DNA of 34,182 nucleotides. It comes from an uncultured Oscillibacter sp. (lineage in GTDB: Bacteria > Bacillota > Clostridia > Oscillospirales > Oscillospiraceae). The notes below the pieces were generated by a model, which was given only the letters and a program-made list of their open reading frames with translations, was not told the DNA's origin and searched no databases. The stretch spans positions 1 to 34,182 of the forward strand of contig CAJTVF010000026.1 of the NCBI GenBank assembly GCA_910579435.1, written 5' to 3'. Both the position numbers and the translations under genes were made by a program. Of this stretch, positions 7,538 to 16,353 are shown piece by piece; position 1 is the stretch's first letter, and each line of letters opens with the position of its first letter.

Positions 7538-9016
7538 TCACCTGGCATAGAAGGCGGCAAAGTCCGCCTGGTTGGACCGCGCTTTTTCGGGGCGTTCCGT
7601 GTACTCCTTGGGATACTTGGGATTGAAGCGCCGCTGGATGAGCCGCCGGGAGGGGTCCACCATTTTTGTCGACCCGCCCGCGCCGAAAGAGAGGATGGAG
7701 CAGAGCTCCGACATGATATAGATGTTGTAGAGGCATTCCCCGCCGGGGCGGGTCCAGCCGATGTTCTCAAAGCTGCCGGACATGTATTTCTGCCGGTACA
7801 GGTAATAGGGGGCGTATCCCGCCGCCCGCAGGGCGGGCTCGGCGTGGTCCAGCATCTCTCCCACGGCCTCGGGCCCGGGGATGGTCAGGCCCTCCAGCAG
7901 GATGCGGCTCCCTTTTTTCAGAGCCAGGGTGTGAACCGTGACGTTGTTTGTCCCGAACTCCAGGCAGCGGTCCAGGGAGCGGCGGAAGCCCTCCGCCGTG
8001 TCCTCCGGCAGACCCGCGATCAGGTCCATGTTCACGTGGGGGAAGCCGCAGTTCGCCGCCAGGCCCATGGCGGCCTCGATGTCCCCGGGGCTGTGGCGGC
8101 GGCCGATGGCCCGGAGGACGTTCTCCTCCATGGTCTGGGGGTTCACGGAGATCCGGTGAACGCCGTGAGCCTTTAAAACCGCCAGCTTTTCCGCCGTGAT
8201 GGTGTCGGGCCGCCCCGCCTCCACCGTAATCTCCCCGCAGGCGTCCAGGGCGGGGCCGAAGGCCGTCTCAAAGGCCGCCAGCACCCGGTCCAGCTGCGGG
8301 GCCGTCAGGGTTGTCGGCGTGCCGCCGCCCATATACATGGCCCGTACCCGGAGGCCCGTCTCCCGGGCCATCCGTCCCCCGGCCTCGATCTCCGCCGCCA
8401 GGGCGTCCACATACGGGTCCACCAGGGAAAAGCTCTTCTCCACCGACTGGCTGACAAAGGAGCAGTAGGCGCAGCGGGTGGGGCAGAAGGGGACGCCGAT
8501 ATAGACGGCGATGTCCCGGGGGCCCAGGCTTTTCGCGGCCTTAAAGGCCGCCGTCCCCGTCTCCAGGGCCAGAGCGGCCCGGCGGGGAGTGACGTAATAA
8601 ATTTTCTCCAGCAGCTCCCGGGCCGCGCCGGGCGTTTTGCCCGCTGTCAGGGCTTCCGTCACCAGCTTGTCGGGCCGGACCCCGGTGAGCATCCCCCAGG
8701 GGGGCGTGTTCCCGGTGAGGCTCTGATAGGCCAGGAAGAAGGCCGCGCCGATGGCGTAGCGCCTCCGGCCCTCCCGCTCGTAGGGCGTGCGGCCCTCCAG
8801 GGGCACGCCCCGGCTGTAGGCGACAGACTTCCCCTGCCAGCACAGCTCCACACAGGCGCGGCCCCGTTTTTCGTCCTCCCGCCAGGAGACGACGGCCCAG
8901 TTTGTTTCCTCCATGGGCCGGATGGGCTCGTAGACCGGCAGCTCGCCGGGGAACAGGTTCAAAAGGCTCTGCTCTACCGTATATCGCTCGTCGTGGCCGT
9001 GAAATTCCAGCTTCAT
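7538..9016 (-). CDS. hemZ: Coproporphyrinogen III oxidase-like radical SAM protein HemZ
   Basis: A 492-residue radical SAM protein. The 4Fe-4S cysteines are C178, C182 and C185 in GVPFCPTRCAYCSF, and the SAM-binding GGGTPTT is at 230-236. The ~165 residues before the radical domain and the C-terminal region (YYLYRQKYMSGSFENIGW) match HemZ, the HemN-like protein of Firmicutes. In B. subtilis it is linked to anaerobic coproporphyrinogen decarboxylation; no other haem gene is present here, so the substrate is not certain. Start codon overlaps the stop of the upstream hydrolase gene (ATGA at 9013-9016), indicating coupling. Confidence 0.9.
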   Translation of the reverse strand: MKLEFHGHDERYTVEQSLLNLFPGELPVYEPIRPMEETNWAVVSWREDEKRGRACVELCWQGKSVAYSRGVPLEGRTPYEREGRRRYAIGAAFFLAYQSLTGNTPPWGMLTGVRPDKLVTEALTAGKTPGAARELLEKIYYVTPRRAALALETGTAAFKAAKSLGPRDIAVYIGVPFCPTRCAYCSFVSQSVEKSFSLVDPYVDALAAEIEAGGRMARETGLRVRAMYMGGGTPTTLTAPQLDRVLAAFETAFGPALDACGEITVEAGRPDTITAEKLAVLKAHGVHRISVNPQTMEENVLRAIGRRHSPGDIEAAMGLAANCGFPHVNMDLIAGLPEDTAEGFRRSLDRCLEFGTNNVTVHTLALKKGSRILLEGLTIPGPEAVGEMLDHAEPALRAAGYAPYYLYRQKYMSGSFENIGWTRPGGECLYNIYIMSELCSILSFGAGGSTKMVDPSRRLIQRRFNPKYPKEYTERPEKARSNQADFAAFYAR

Positions 9017-9633
9017 CTTGCCTCCCGCAGCGCCTGGCGGAGGTATGGATTATACTGCCGCTCCGCCGCCAGGGCGGAGGTCTCCATGTGCCCGGGCAGA
9101 ACCTGAAAATCCCCCTCCAGCTCTCCCAGGCGGCGGAGGGAGGCCAGCATCTTGGGCACGCTGCCGCCGGGAAAATCCGTCCGTCCGCAGGACCCGGCGA
9201 AGAGGGTGTCCCCGCAGAACAGCAGCTCCCCGCAGCGGAGGACTACGCTGCCCTCGGAGTGGCCGGGGGTATGGAGGACCTGGAGCTTTACCCGGTCTTC
9301 CCCAAAGGAAATCCAGTCCCCCTCGCCGTAGAAATTCACGCCGGAGACCTGGGTCCGCAGGGGGAACAGGGACGGGTCCACATCCTGGAAATCCGCCCTG
9401 TGGATATAGATTGCCGCTCCGGGAAACGCCTCCAGCAGCTCCGCCGCGCCGCCGGTGTGGTCATAGTGCCCATGGGTCAGGAGGATATACCGGACCTCCG
9501 CCCCCTCCAGGGCCCTGATGATCTCCGGCGCGTCCCCGCCGGGGTCAATGACCGCCGCCTCATGGCTGGCCTCATCCTCCAGGATATAGCAGTTGGTGCC
9601 GATGGGGCCCACCTGCATCATTTTTACATTCAT
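9013..9633 (-). CDS. Metallo-beta-lactamase fold hydrolase, glyoxalase II-like
   Basis: A 206-residue single-domain hydrolase. The metal motif THGHYDH gives His54, His56, Asp58 and His59; further ligands lie in HTPGHSEGS, GDTLF and LPGHM. The arrangement matches YcbL/GloB2-type MBL hydrolases, which act on thioesters such as S-lactoylglutathione or related substrates; the true substrate is unknown. ATG 9633 follows AAGGAGGAG. The frame extends upstream to 9822 without ribosome-site support. It is coupled to hemZ by a 4-bp overlap. Confidence 0.9.
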   Translation of the reverse strand: MNVKMMQVGPIGTNCYILEDEASHEAAVIDPGGDAPEIIRALEGAEVRYILLTHGHYDHTGGAAELLEAFPGAAIYIHRADFQDVDPSLFPLRTQVSGVNFYGEGDWISFGEDRVKLQVLHTPGHSEGSVVLRCGELLFCGDTLFAGSCGRTDFPGGSVPKMLASLRRLGELEGDFQVLPGHMETSALAAERQYNPYLRQALREAR

Positions 9634-9658
9634 TGGAATCTCCTCCCTTCCCAAGGTG

Positions 9659-10069
9659 TCAGGAATCGCCGGGAAGCTGGTCGGACTGGTCCTCGAAGCC
9701 GGAAAAGTCCAGGGGCTTCCCCTGCCACGCGGCCCGGAACATGTCCACGGCCCGCCCGGCTCCGCCGCAGTGCTCGATATAGCGCCTGCTTCCGTCCTCG
9801 TTCCAGCCCACGCCCACCACAAACTCGCCGGTATAGGGCCCCACCAGGGCCACGGCGCTTTGAATGAACCAGTAGTCCTTCCCCTTCCTCTGCTCCAGAA
9901 TCACAAAGCTGTCGTCGTGAGGTCCCAGGCCGTCCAGCGCCCGGGCAACGTCCTCCCAGTCAAAGCGGGACGCGGGAATCCCGTTCACCGACAGGCTCCA
10001 GCTCCAGCCGCTGTGGGGCTGCGCCCCCAGAGGGGACGCCTTTTGAAAGAAATCCGAAAACAATCTCAT
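9659..10069 (-). CDS. Conserved-looking protein of unknown function
   Basis: A 136-residue soluble protein that I do not recognise. It is rich in aromatic residues (GWSWSLSVNG, FDWEDVARALDGL, DYWFIQSAVALVGPYTGEFV, FRAAWQGKPLDFSGFEDQSD) and has no signal peptide or membrane helix. The pattern of strands and the acidic C terminus resemble small phage- or plasmid-type accessory proteins only superficially. ATG 10069 has AAAGGA about a dozen bases upstream. It sits between dtd and the hydrolase gene, in the same direction and with short gaps, so probably co-transcribed. Confidence 0.65.
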   Translation of the reverse strand: MRLFSDFFQKASPLGAQPHSGWSWSLSVNGIPASRFDWEDVARALDGLGPHDDSFVILEQRKGKDYWFIQSAVALVGPYTGEFVVGVGWNEDGSRRYIEHCGGAGRAVDMFRAAWQGKPLDFSGFEDQSDQLPGDS

Positions 10070-10106
10070 GAAAGCATCCGTCCTTTCTTTCCGTTTATTC
10101 TGTTTG

Positions 10107-10550
10107 TCAGGACTTCTCCGTGTCAAAAAGAATGGTCACCGGGCCGTGGTTCAGGGAGTCCACATCCATTTTTGCGCCGAACTCCCCGTGCTCCACGGTA
10201 AAGCCCCGCTCCCGGCAGCGGGCCATGAATTTTTCGTACAGCGGGACCGCCAGGTCCGGCTTCGCCGCGCCGGAGAAGCCCGGGCGGCGGGAGGAGGTGT
10301 CGGCAAAGAGGGTAAACTGAGAAATCACCAGAAGGCTCCCCCCCACCTGCTCCAGATTGAGGTTCATCTTCTCGTTTTCATCCTCAAAGACCCGGAGATT
10401 GCAGATCTTATCCGCCAGCTTCCCGGCGGTCTCCTCCGTGTCTCCCGGAGCCACCCCCAGAAGGACCAGATAGCCCTCTCCGATTTGACCGCGGACCTCT
10501 CCCTCAATGGTAACCGAGGCGTGTTTCACGCGGGTAACCACCGCGCGCAT
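10107..10550 (-). CDS. dtd: D-aminoacyl-tRNA deacylase
   Basis: A 147-residue protein with the diagnostic Dtd features: MRAVVTRVKHASVTIEGEVR at the N terminus, SQFTLFAD at 77-84 with the active-site threonine, and the cis Gly-Pro motif in NHGPVT at 134-139. Dtd frees tRNAs wrongly charged with D-amino acids or glycine. Start at 10550 has AAAGGAGGG upstream. It lies downstream of the rel gene across a 239-bp gap; in many Firmicutes rel and dtd are adjacent. Confidence 0.95.
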   Translation of the reverse strand: MRAVVTRVKHASVTIEGEVRGQIGEGYLVLLGVAPGDTEETAGKLADKICNLRVFEDENEKMNLNLEQVGGSLLVISQFTLFADTSSRRPGFSGAAKPDLAVPLYEKFMARCRERGFTVEHGEFGAKMDVDSLNHGPVTILFDTEKS

Positions 10551-10789
10551 AAGCAGTCCCTCCTTTTACGCGCGCGTATAAACGCGCGTATGTAAATTCA
10601 TGTATGTGTATATACGCATATCCAGCCCACCCGCGCAAGCCCCCGTCTCCCGTCCCCCCCCCACAGGGGAGGGGGAATGCTCAAGGAGAGACGCCAGTCC
10701 CCTCTTGAAGGGAGGCGGAAGGAACGGAGCGGGCGAAGTCCTCGCCGCTTTCGCGGCGGGGACGCAGCAGAGCGGAATTTCTTCCGCCG
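10551..10789. other. rel-dtd gap: alternating purine-pyrimidine tract and GC hairpins
   Basis: No gene is seen. At 10567-10620 the sequence is mostly alternating purine and pyrimidine (CG and TA/TG steps), including an ACGCGCG / CGCGCGT hairpin that ends just upstream of the dtd Shine-Dalgarno on the minus strand. Further left-to-right are a C-run plus GGGGAGGGGG, and a GCCGC/GCGGC hairpin near 10743-10760. None is a convincing terminator. Confidence 0.5.
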
Positions 10790-12985
10790 TCAGCCGGCGG
10801 GGCGCGTAACCTGGAGCACCCCGGAAATTTGGTTCAGCTTGTTCATGATGGCCTTCATCTGCGCCCCGTCCCGGACCCGGATCTCCAGGCGGATGACGGC
10901 GAAGCCGTCCTCCGTGCTCCGGGAGTTCAGGCCGGAGACAAAGGTGTTGGTGCTGGAGAGGGCCGTGGAGATATCCAGGATCAGGTTCAGCCGGTCCTTG
11001 CACACCACGTCGATGGTGGTGGGATAGCTCTCGTTGGTGTCGCTGCCCCAGGTGACCCTCAGCCAGCGGCCCTCCTGGCCCGCCCGGCGCTCCGGCGCGG
11101 CGTTGGGGCAGTCCGCCCGGTGGACGGACACGCCGTACCCCCGGGTGATGAAGCCCACGATCTCGTCCCCCGGCACGGGGGTGCAGCAGCGGGAGAACTT
11201 CACCAGGCAGTTGTCCAGGCCCTCCACGATGATGTCCTGCTCACTCTTGCTCACGGGCCTGGGGGGCACGGGGAGGGACGCCTCCCCGGCCTTGTCGGCC
11301 AGCTGCTCCTCCGCCTGGTGCTGGCGGGAAATGCGCAGCAGCTCTCCCTTCATCCGGCTGACGGCCTTCTGGGCGGTGAAGCCGCCGTAGCCGATGGCGG
11401 CGTACATCTCCTCCAGGCTGCCGTAGGTCACCTTTTTCAGCAGCAGGGGCAGGTTCTCCGGGTCCGTCACGTCCTTCATAGCGAGGCCCGCGTGCTTCAG
11501 CTCCTGCTCGAAGGAGGAGCGGCCCCCCGCGATGTTCTCCTCCCGCTTCTCCTTCTTGAACCACTGGCGGATCTTGCTCCGGGCCTCGCTGGACTTGGCA
11601 ATCTTCATCCAGTCCCGGCTGGGGCCCTTGGCGGACTTGGAGGTCATGATCTCCACGATGTCCCCGTTTTTTAAGATGTGGTCGAAGGTGACGATACGGT
11701 TGTTGACCTTGGCTCCCACCATGCTGTTGCCCACAGCGGAGTGGATGGCGTAGGCAAAGTCGATGGGCGTCGCCCCGGCGGGGAGGTTCTGCACGTCCCC
11801 GTTGGGGGTGAAGACAAACACCTCGTCGGCGAACATGTCGACCTTCAGGGAGTGGATATACTCCTCCGCGTCGGCCCCCTCCTGGTTTTCAAGCAACCGG
11901 CGGACCCACTCGTATTTCCCCTCGGTGCCCGCTCCCTGGCCGTGCTGCTTGTACTTCCAGTGGGCGGCCACGCCGTATTCCGCCACCTCGTGCATCTTCC
12001 AGGTGCGGATCTGCACCTCGAAGGGCAGGCCGTCGGGGCCCATGACGGTGGTGTGGAGGGACTGGTAGCCGTTGGGCTTCTCGGTGCCGATATAGTCCTT
12101 GAACCGGCCCGGAATGGGCTTGTAGATATCATGGATGACGCCTAAGACATTGTAGCAGTCCCCCACCGTGTCCACCAGCACCCGGAAGGCAAAGAGGTCG
12201 AAAATCTCGTCCAGGGACTTGTTCTGGTTGAACATCTTCCGGTAGATGGAGTAGGGGTGCTTGATGCGGCCGTAAACCATATGCCGGATGCCCAGCTCCG
12301 TCAGCCGGTCGTCCATCTGGGTCTGGGTGCGGAGGAGGAAGGCGTCGTACTCCGGCTTTTTGGCGTCCAGCCGGGTGATGATCTCCTTGTAGCCCACCGG
12401 GTCCAGATACTTGAGGGACAGGTCCTCCAGCTCCCACTTGATGCGCTGCATCCCCAGGCGGTGGGAGATGGGGGCGTAGATCTCCATGGTCTCCAGGGAT
12501 TTCTGCTTCTGCTTCTCCGGGGACTGGTACTCCATGGTCCGCATGTTGTGGAGCCGGTCGGAGACCTTGATGAGGATGACCCGGATGTCCTTGCTCATGG
12601 CCATGAGCATTTTCCGGAGGTTCTCCATCTGCTCGTCTTCCTTGGTGGCGTACTGGATGCGGGTCAGCTTGCTGACCCCCTCCACCAGGTTGGCGATGGT
12701 GGGCGAGAACATCCGGGCCACGTCCTCGTGGGTGGCAGGGGTGTCCTCGATGACGTCGTGGAGCAGGGCGGCCTCGATGGACTCGGAGTCCAGCTTCAGC
12801 TCCTCCGCCACGATCTGGGCCACGGCCAGGGGATGGATGATATAGGGCTCGCCGCTTTTGCGCTTCTGCCCCTCGTGGCAGCGGTCGGCGTACTCGAACG
12901 CGGACCGGATATGGTCGAAGTCGGCGGCGGGGTTATAGCCGCGGACGGTTTTTTCCAAAAGCTCATACTGTTCCTGTATGGTCAT
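10790..12985 (-). CDS. relA: Bifunctional (p)ppGpp synthetase/hydrolase Rel
   Basis: A 731-residue, full-length long RSH enzyme. The HD hydrolase domain is intact: His51 (IIHPLAVAQ), H76-D77 and E80-D81 (LHDVIEDT). The synthetase region holds RIKHPYSIYRKM, FDLFAFRVLVDT and EKPNGYQSLHTTV at roughly 240-320. A TGS domain follows (DEVFVFTPNGDVQNLPAGAT), then the zinc-finger/RIS region FSRCCTPVPGDEIVGF and an ACT domain at the end. It makes and removes the stringent-response alarmone and senses uncharged tRNA on ribosomes. ATG 12985 follows AAAGGAGG and lies 1 bp beyond the recJ stop, so the two are coupled. Confidence 0.96.
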   Translation of the reverse strand: MTIQEQYELLEKTVRGYNPAADFDHIRSAFEYADRCHEGQKRKSGEPYIIHPLAVAQIVAEELKLDSESIEAALLHDVIEDTPATHEDVARMFSPTIANLVEGVSKLTRIQYATKEDEQMENLRKMLMAMSKDIRVILIKVSDRLHNMRTMEYQSPEKQKQKSLETMEIYAPISHRLGMQRIKWELEDLSLKYLDPVGYKEIITRLDAKKPEYDAFLLRTQTQMDDRLTELGIRHMVYGRIKHPYSIYRKMFNQNKSLDEIFDLFAFRVLVDTVGDCYNVLGVIHDIYKPIPGRFKDYIGTEKPNGYQSLHTTVMGPDGLPFEVQIRTWKMHEVAEYGVAAHWKYKQHGQGAGTEGKYEWVRRLLENQEGADAEEYIHSLKVDMFADEVFVFTPNGDVQNLPAGATPIDFAYAIHSAVGNSMVGAKVNNRIVTFDHILKNGDIVEIMTSKSAKGPSRDWMKIAKSSEARSKIRQWFKKEKREENIAGGRSSFEQELKHAGLAMKDVTDPENLPLLLKKVTYGSLEEMYAAIGYGGFTAQKAVSRMKGELLRISRQHQAEEQLADKAGEASLPVPPRPVSKSEQDIIVEGLDNCLVKFSRCCTPVPGDEIVGFITRGYGVSVHRADCPNAAPERRAGQEGRWLRVTWGSDTNESYPTTIDVVCKDRLNLILDISTALSSTNTFVSGLNSRSTEDGFAVIRLEIRVRDGAQMKAIMNKLNQISGVLQVTRPAG

Positions 12986-12986
12986 C

Positions 12987-15068
12987 TCAGGTCGCCTCCT
13001 TTCCTTGCAGGCGGAGAAGATAGGGGCAGGCGGTGAGGTCCACCTTCCCCTGGACGGGAATCAGGCACAGCGTCAGCCGGTCCCCCTGGCGGCTCAGGGA
13101 GATCAGTCCCCGCTCCCGGAAGACCTCCAGCGCCAGCGCGGCCCGGAGGAAGCTCTCGCTCCCCCCCATCCGGGCCGCCAGGCGGCGGAGATAGGGCAGG
13201 CGGTCCTCCTCCGCCTTCCCCTGGCGGAGCCGCTTCTCCAGGGACACCCAGCAGGCGGCGTACTGGCTCCGGGAAGCCCGGAGGCGCAGGGCCTCCTGGG
13301 GAGTGACGGGCCCGTTTTCCTCCGTCAGGCGGCGGACCAGGGCCAGGGCCTCCGCCTCGTTCCGGCTGGGAAGCAGGGAGGGCCGGACGTCCACCAGCTG
13401 CAATTGCAGCGTCGTATTCCCCCGGAAGGTGTTGGCCTGGAGGTAAAAGGCCGCGTCCACCCGGCTGCCGGGGACGACGCCGCACTCCTCCGCCGTGACG
13501 GAGAAGAAAATGGCGTCAAAGCGGCTGACCCCCTTGCTGAGGCGGAACTTCAGATGCTTCCCCTGCCCCACGGGCTGCACGGCCTCCGCCGTGGCCCCCA
13601 GCAGGGCGAAGACGGGCCGGGGATTCCCCGCGCCATAGGGCTCCAGCTGTTCCAGCTGCTCCGCCTGCTCCAGGGTCAGCTCCGCCGGAGAGGCCACGGC
13701 GGCGTCCACGTCCAGGGAGCTCACCGGCGGCTCTCCCCCGGTGGCGGAGCGGACATAGCGGTTCATCCGCGCCCGGAAGGCGGCGATGTTCTCCTCCGGG
13801 ATGGTAAAGCCCGCCGCCAGCTCATGGCCGCCGAAGCCGTCCAGCAAATCCGCGCAGGACTCCAGGGCCGTGAAGAGGTTGAACCCGCCGTAGGACCGGC
13901 AGGACCCCCGGCCCGTGCCGTCCTTCAGGTGGATCATGAAGCTGGGGCAGGAGTATTTCTCGCTGAGGCGGGAGGCCACGATGCCCACCACCCCCTGGTG
14001 CCACTCCTCGCTGGAGAGGACCAGGGCGCTGCGCTCCTCCTGGCGGAGGGCCTGGATCTGCCGCACCGCGTCGGCGCAGATGGCCTGCTCCACCGCCTGG
14101 CGCTCCCGGTTCAGCTCACAGAGCTCCCGGGCCAGCTCCTCGGCCCGGGCGGGGTCGCTGGTCTCCAGCAGGTCCGCCGCCAGGTCCGCCGCCCCCATGC
14201 GCCCCGCGGCGTTGATCCGGGGGGAGAGGACGAAGCCGATTTGAATGGAGGTGACGGGCTTCCCCTCCAGCCCCGCCTCCCGCAGCAGGGCGTGGACCCC
14301 CACGAAGTCCGTGTGGGGCAGGGCCTCCAGCCCGCAGGAGACGATGGCCCGGTTCTCCCCCTCCATCCGCATCACGTCGGCCACGGTGCCGATGGCGGCC
14401 AGGGTGCAGTAGCGGGCAAAGAGGGCGTCCTCCCGGTTCTCGCCCCCCAGGGCCAGCACCAGCTTCAGCGCCACGCCGCAGCCCGCCAGGAATTTGAAGG
14501 GATAGGGGCAGTCGGGCCGGTGGGGGTCCACCACCGCCGCGGCGTTGGGCAGGGTTTCCTTGCACTCGTGGTGGTCCGTCACCACCACGTCCAGGCCCAG
14601 GGAGTTGGCGAAGTCCACCTCCTCGTTCCCGGTGATGCCGCAGTCCACGGTGATCATCAGCGTGGCCCCCTGGTCCCGGAGGCTCTGGATGGCGGGCTTG
14701 GACAGGCCGTAGCCGTCCTCGATCCGCCGGGGGATATAGCGCAGGCACTTGGCCCCGCAGCTTTTCAGGTAGTCCATCAGCAGCACGGTGGAGGTGATGC
14801 CGTCCACGTCGTAGTCCCCGAAGACGGCGATGGTCTCCCCGTCTCCGACGGCCTTTTGAATGCGGGCCACGGCCTTGTCCATGTCCCGCATGAGCATGGG
14901 CGAGAGGGTCAGCTTCCGGTCCCGGTCCAGAAATTCCGCCGCCGTCTCCGGGGAGGCGGCGCCCCGGGCCGCCAGCACCAGGGCCATGAGGTAGGGATAG
15001 CCCGCCTCCCGCAGCGCCGCCATGTCCGCCTCCCGGGGGGCGCCGATGTTCCATTTCTGATACTTCAC
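12987..15068 (-). CDS. recJ: Single-stranded-DNA-specific 5'-3' exonuclease RecJ
   Basis: A 693-residue DHH-family nuclease. Motif I VFGDYDVDG is at 82-90, VDCGITGNEE at 141-150 and the DHH triad at 165-167; the DHHA1 region shows GGFNLFTALE and GFGGHELAAG. An OB-type domain follows and then a C-terminal extension of ~150 residues, as in Firmicutes RecJ. It degrades ssDNA in recombination and mismatch repair. Start is a GTG at 15068 after AAAGGAGGG; no ATG is suitably placed. A clear promoter lies upstream, divergent from degV. Confidence 0.95.
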   Translation of the reverse strand: MKYQKWNIGAPREADMAALREAGYPYLMALVLAARGAASPETAAEFLDRDRKLTLSPMLMRDMDKAVARIQKAVGDGETIAVFGDYDVDGITSTVLLMDYLKSCGAKCLRYIPRRIEDGYGLSKPAIQSLRDQGATLMITVDCGITGNEEVDFANSLGLDVVVTDHHECKETLPNAAAVVDPHRPDCPYPFKFLAGCGVALKLVLALGGENREDALFARYCTLAAIGTVADVMRMEGENRAIVSCGLEALPHTDFVGVHALLREAGLEGKPVTSIQIGFVLSPRINAAGRMGAADLAADLLETSDPARAEELARELCELNRERQAVEQAICADAVRQIQALRQEERSALVLSSEEWHQGVVGIVASRLSEKYSCPSFMIHLKDGTGRGSCRSYGGFNLFTALESCADLLDGFGGHELAAGFTIPEENIAAFRARMNRYVRSATGGEPPVSSLDVDAAVASPAELTLEQAEQLEQLEPYGAGNPRPVFALLGATAEAVQPVGQGKHLKFRLSKGVSRFDAIFFSVTAEECGVVPGSRVDAAFYLQANTFRGNTTLQLQLVDVRPSLLPSRNEAEALALVRRLTEENGPVTPQEALRLRASRSQYAACWVSLEKRLRQGKAEEDRLPYLRRLAARMGGSESFLRAALALEVFRERGLISLSRQGDRLTLCLIPVQGKVDLTACPYLLRLQGKEAT

Positions 15069-15118
15069 AGCCGCGCCCTCCTTTCTCCTCCGGCATTCGG
15101 GCAGAATGTAACTTGTAT

Positions 15119-15147
15119 ATTATAGCAGAAAACCCCCGTCAGGTAAA
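15119..15147 (-). promoter_or_regulatory. Sigma-A promoter for recJ-rel
   Basis: On the minus strand TTTACC and TATAAT are separated by 17 bp, about 50 bp upstream of the recJ GTG. A 8-bp inverted repeat (GGGAAAAT/GATTTCCC-type, 15148-15169) lies just upstream of the -35. Confidence 0.75.
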
Positions 15148-15219
15148 GGGAAAATCTCTTGATTTCCCTATATTTTTCCCCCGCCTCCGGATTTCCCGGG
15201 AAAAGTCCGCAAATCGCTC

Positions 15220-15248
15220 TTGCAGTTTCCTTCCGTTTGTGGGATAAT
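15220..15248 (+). promoter_or_regulatory. Sigma-A promoter for degV
   Basis: TTGCAG and GATAAT with a 17-bp spacer, and TGG directly before the -10 (extended -10). It lies 85 bp upstream of the degV start and is arranged back to back with the recJ promoter. Confidence 0.75.
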
Positions 15249-15332
15249 AGCCGTAATGCCTTCCGGCAAATTCAGCGCTCCCCCTCCCCTGCGGAGGGGC
15301 GGGCCCTGTCTGAAAAAAGGAGTTGGGAACAC

Positions 15333-16199
15333 GTGGCCCCTCAAAAGATCGCGCTGCTGACGGATTCCTGCGCGGACCTGTCCCCCCGTCTGGCGGCGGA
15401 AAACCACATTTACATCGTCCCCCTGCGCATCCTCTGCGCCGACGGGGAATATTCCGACGGCGTGGACATCCACAGCGCCGACATCTACCGCCGCCTCAAG
15501 GCCGGGGAGCTGCCCCAGACCTCCCTGCCCTCCGCCGAGAGCGCGGGGGCCGTGCTGGAGGAGATCCGGGACGCGGGCTTCGACGGCGTCATCGCCGTCA
15601 TGCTCTCCAGCGGCCTCTCCGGCACCTACAACCTGGTGCGCCTCATCGCGGAGGAGAGCGGAGACGCCTTCCCCATCAAGGTCTTCGACTCCGTTAGCGG
15701 CTCCCTGGGACAGGGGCTGACGGTGCTCCAGCTGGCGGAGGATATCCGGAACGGCATGGACTGGGAGACCCTGGTGGAGCGCCGGGCCCCGCAGCTGATT
15801 GCCAATACCTATCCCTTCTTCTCTGTGGATACCCTGGAGTATCTGATGAAGGGCGGGCGCATCGGCAAGGTCACCGCCACGGCGGGGACCCTGCTCCAGA
15901 TCAAGCCCATCATCACCTTTGCCCCCGACGGGCAGCTCCAGTCCGTCGCCAAGGTCCGGGGCCGGAATCAGGTCATCGACAAGCTGGTGGCCATGACGGC
16001 GGACCGCTGCGGCAGCCACAGGAAATACAACCTGGCCGTGGCCAACGGCGGAGCCCCCGCCGAGATGGAACTTGTCCGGCAGAAGCTCACCGCCGCCCTG
16101 CCGGATTACGGCCACATTTGGGACGGCGAGATCGACGGCACCCTCAGCGTCTACATCGGCGACGGCGTTCTGGGTGCGGCGGTACAGGTATTGGACTAA
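15333..16199 (+). CDS. DegV family fatty-acid-binding protein
   Basis: A 288-residue DegV protein, normal length. Motifs: IALLTDSCADLSP at 7-19, PQTSLPSAE at 61-69, MLSSGLSGTYN at 90-100, and the central VDTLEYLMKGGRIG. DegV/FakB proteins bind a fatty acid and present it to the FakA kinase for phospholipid synthesis; no fakA is in the window. Start is GTG at 15333 with AAGGAG ten bases upstream; the open frame extends upstream to 15159 but has no ribosome site there. Single-gene plus-strand unit between its own promoter and a strong terminator. Confidence 0.92.
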   Translation: MAPQKIALLTDSCADLSPRLAAENHIYIVPLRILCADGEYSDGVDIHSADIYRRLKAGELPQTSLPSAESAGAVLEEIRDAGFDGVIAVMLSSGLSGTYNLVRLIAEESGDAFPIKVFDSVSGSLGQGLTVLQLAEDIRNGMDWETLVERRAPQLIANTYPFFSVDTLEYLMKGGRIGKVTATAGTLLQIKPIITFAPDGQLQSVAKVRGRNQVIDKLVAMTADRCGSHRKYNLAVANGGAPAEMELVRQKLTAALPDYGHIWDGEIDGTLSVYIGDGVLGAAVQVLD

Positions 16200-16207
16200 C
16201 TTTTTCT

Positions 16208-16280
16208 CCAGAGGAAAAGTTAGCAAAAAGAGCTTTATCTCGCTCTGTAGTCTGGCAGTCATCCGGGCCGAAGCGACGGC
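16208..16280 (+). repeat. Second repeat family, copy after degV
   Basis: Starting 9 bp beyond the degV stop this ~73-bp stretch matches the reverse complement of 21074-21146. Shared blocks in the same order: CCAGAGG, AAAGT, CAAA, CTTT, GCTCTG, GTAGTCTGG (16247-16255) and GCCGAAGCGACGGC (16267-16280). Both copies lie downstream of a gene and in the same orientation relative to it. Confidence 0.75.
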
Positions 16281-16311
16281 GACTTCGTCTGTACCATTTT
16301 GAACAAAGGAA

Positions 16312-16349
16312 CGGCCCCCGGCGCAGCTATGCGCCGGGGGCCGCTTTTT
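16312..16349 (+). terminator. Strong terminator after degV, possibly bidirectional
   Basis: CGGCCCCCGGCGCA and TGCGCCGGGGGCCG form a 14-bp stem with a 4-nt loop, followed on the plus strand by CTTTTTG. On the other strand TTCCTTTG follows, so it may also end the TPM-protein transcript that arrives from the right. Confidence 0.88.
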
Positions 16350-16353
16350 GCGT

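Noticed and set aside
10640..10700. C-run and GGGGAGGGGG between rel and dtd as a terminator
   Set aside because: No U-tract follows in the minus direction.
12978..15125. Plus-strand frame of 715 residues opposite recJ
   Set aside because: It is His/Gly/Gln-rich antisense reading, a common result of G+C-rich codon bias; RecJ motifs lie on the other strand.
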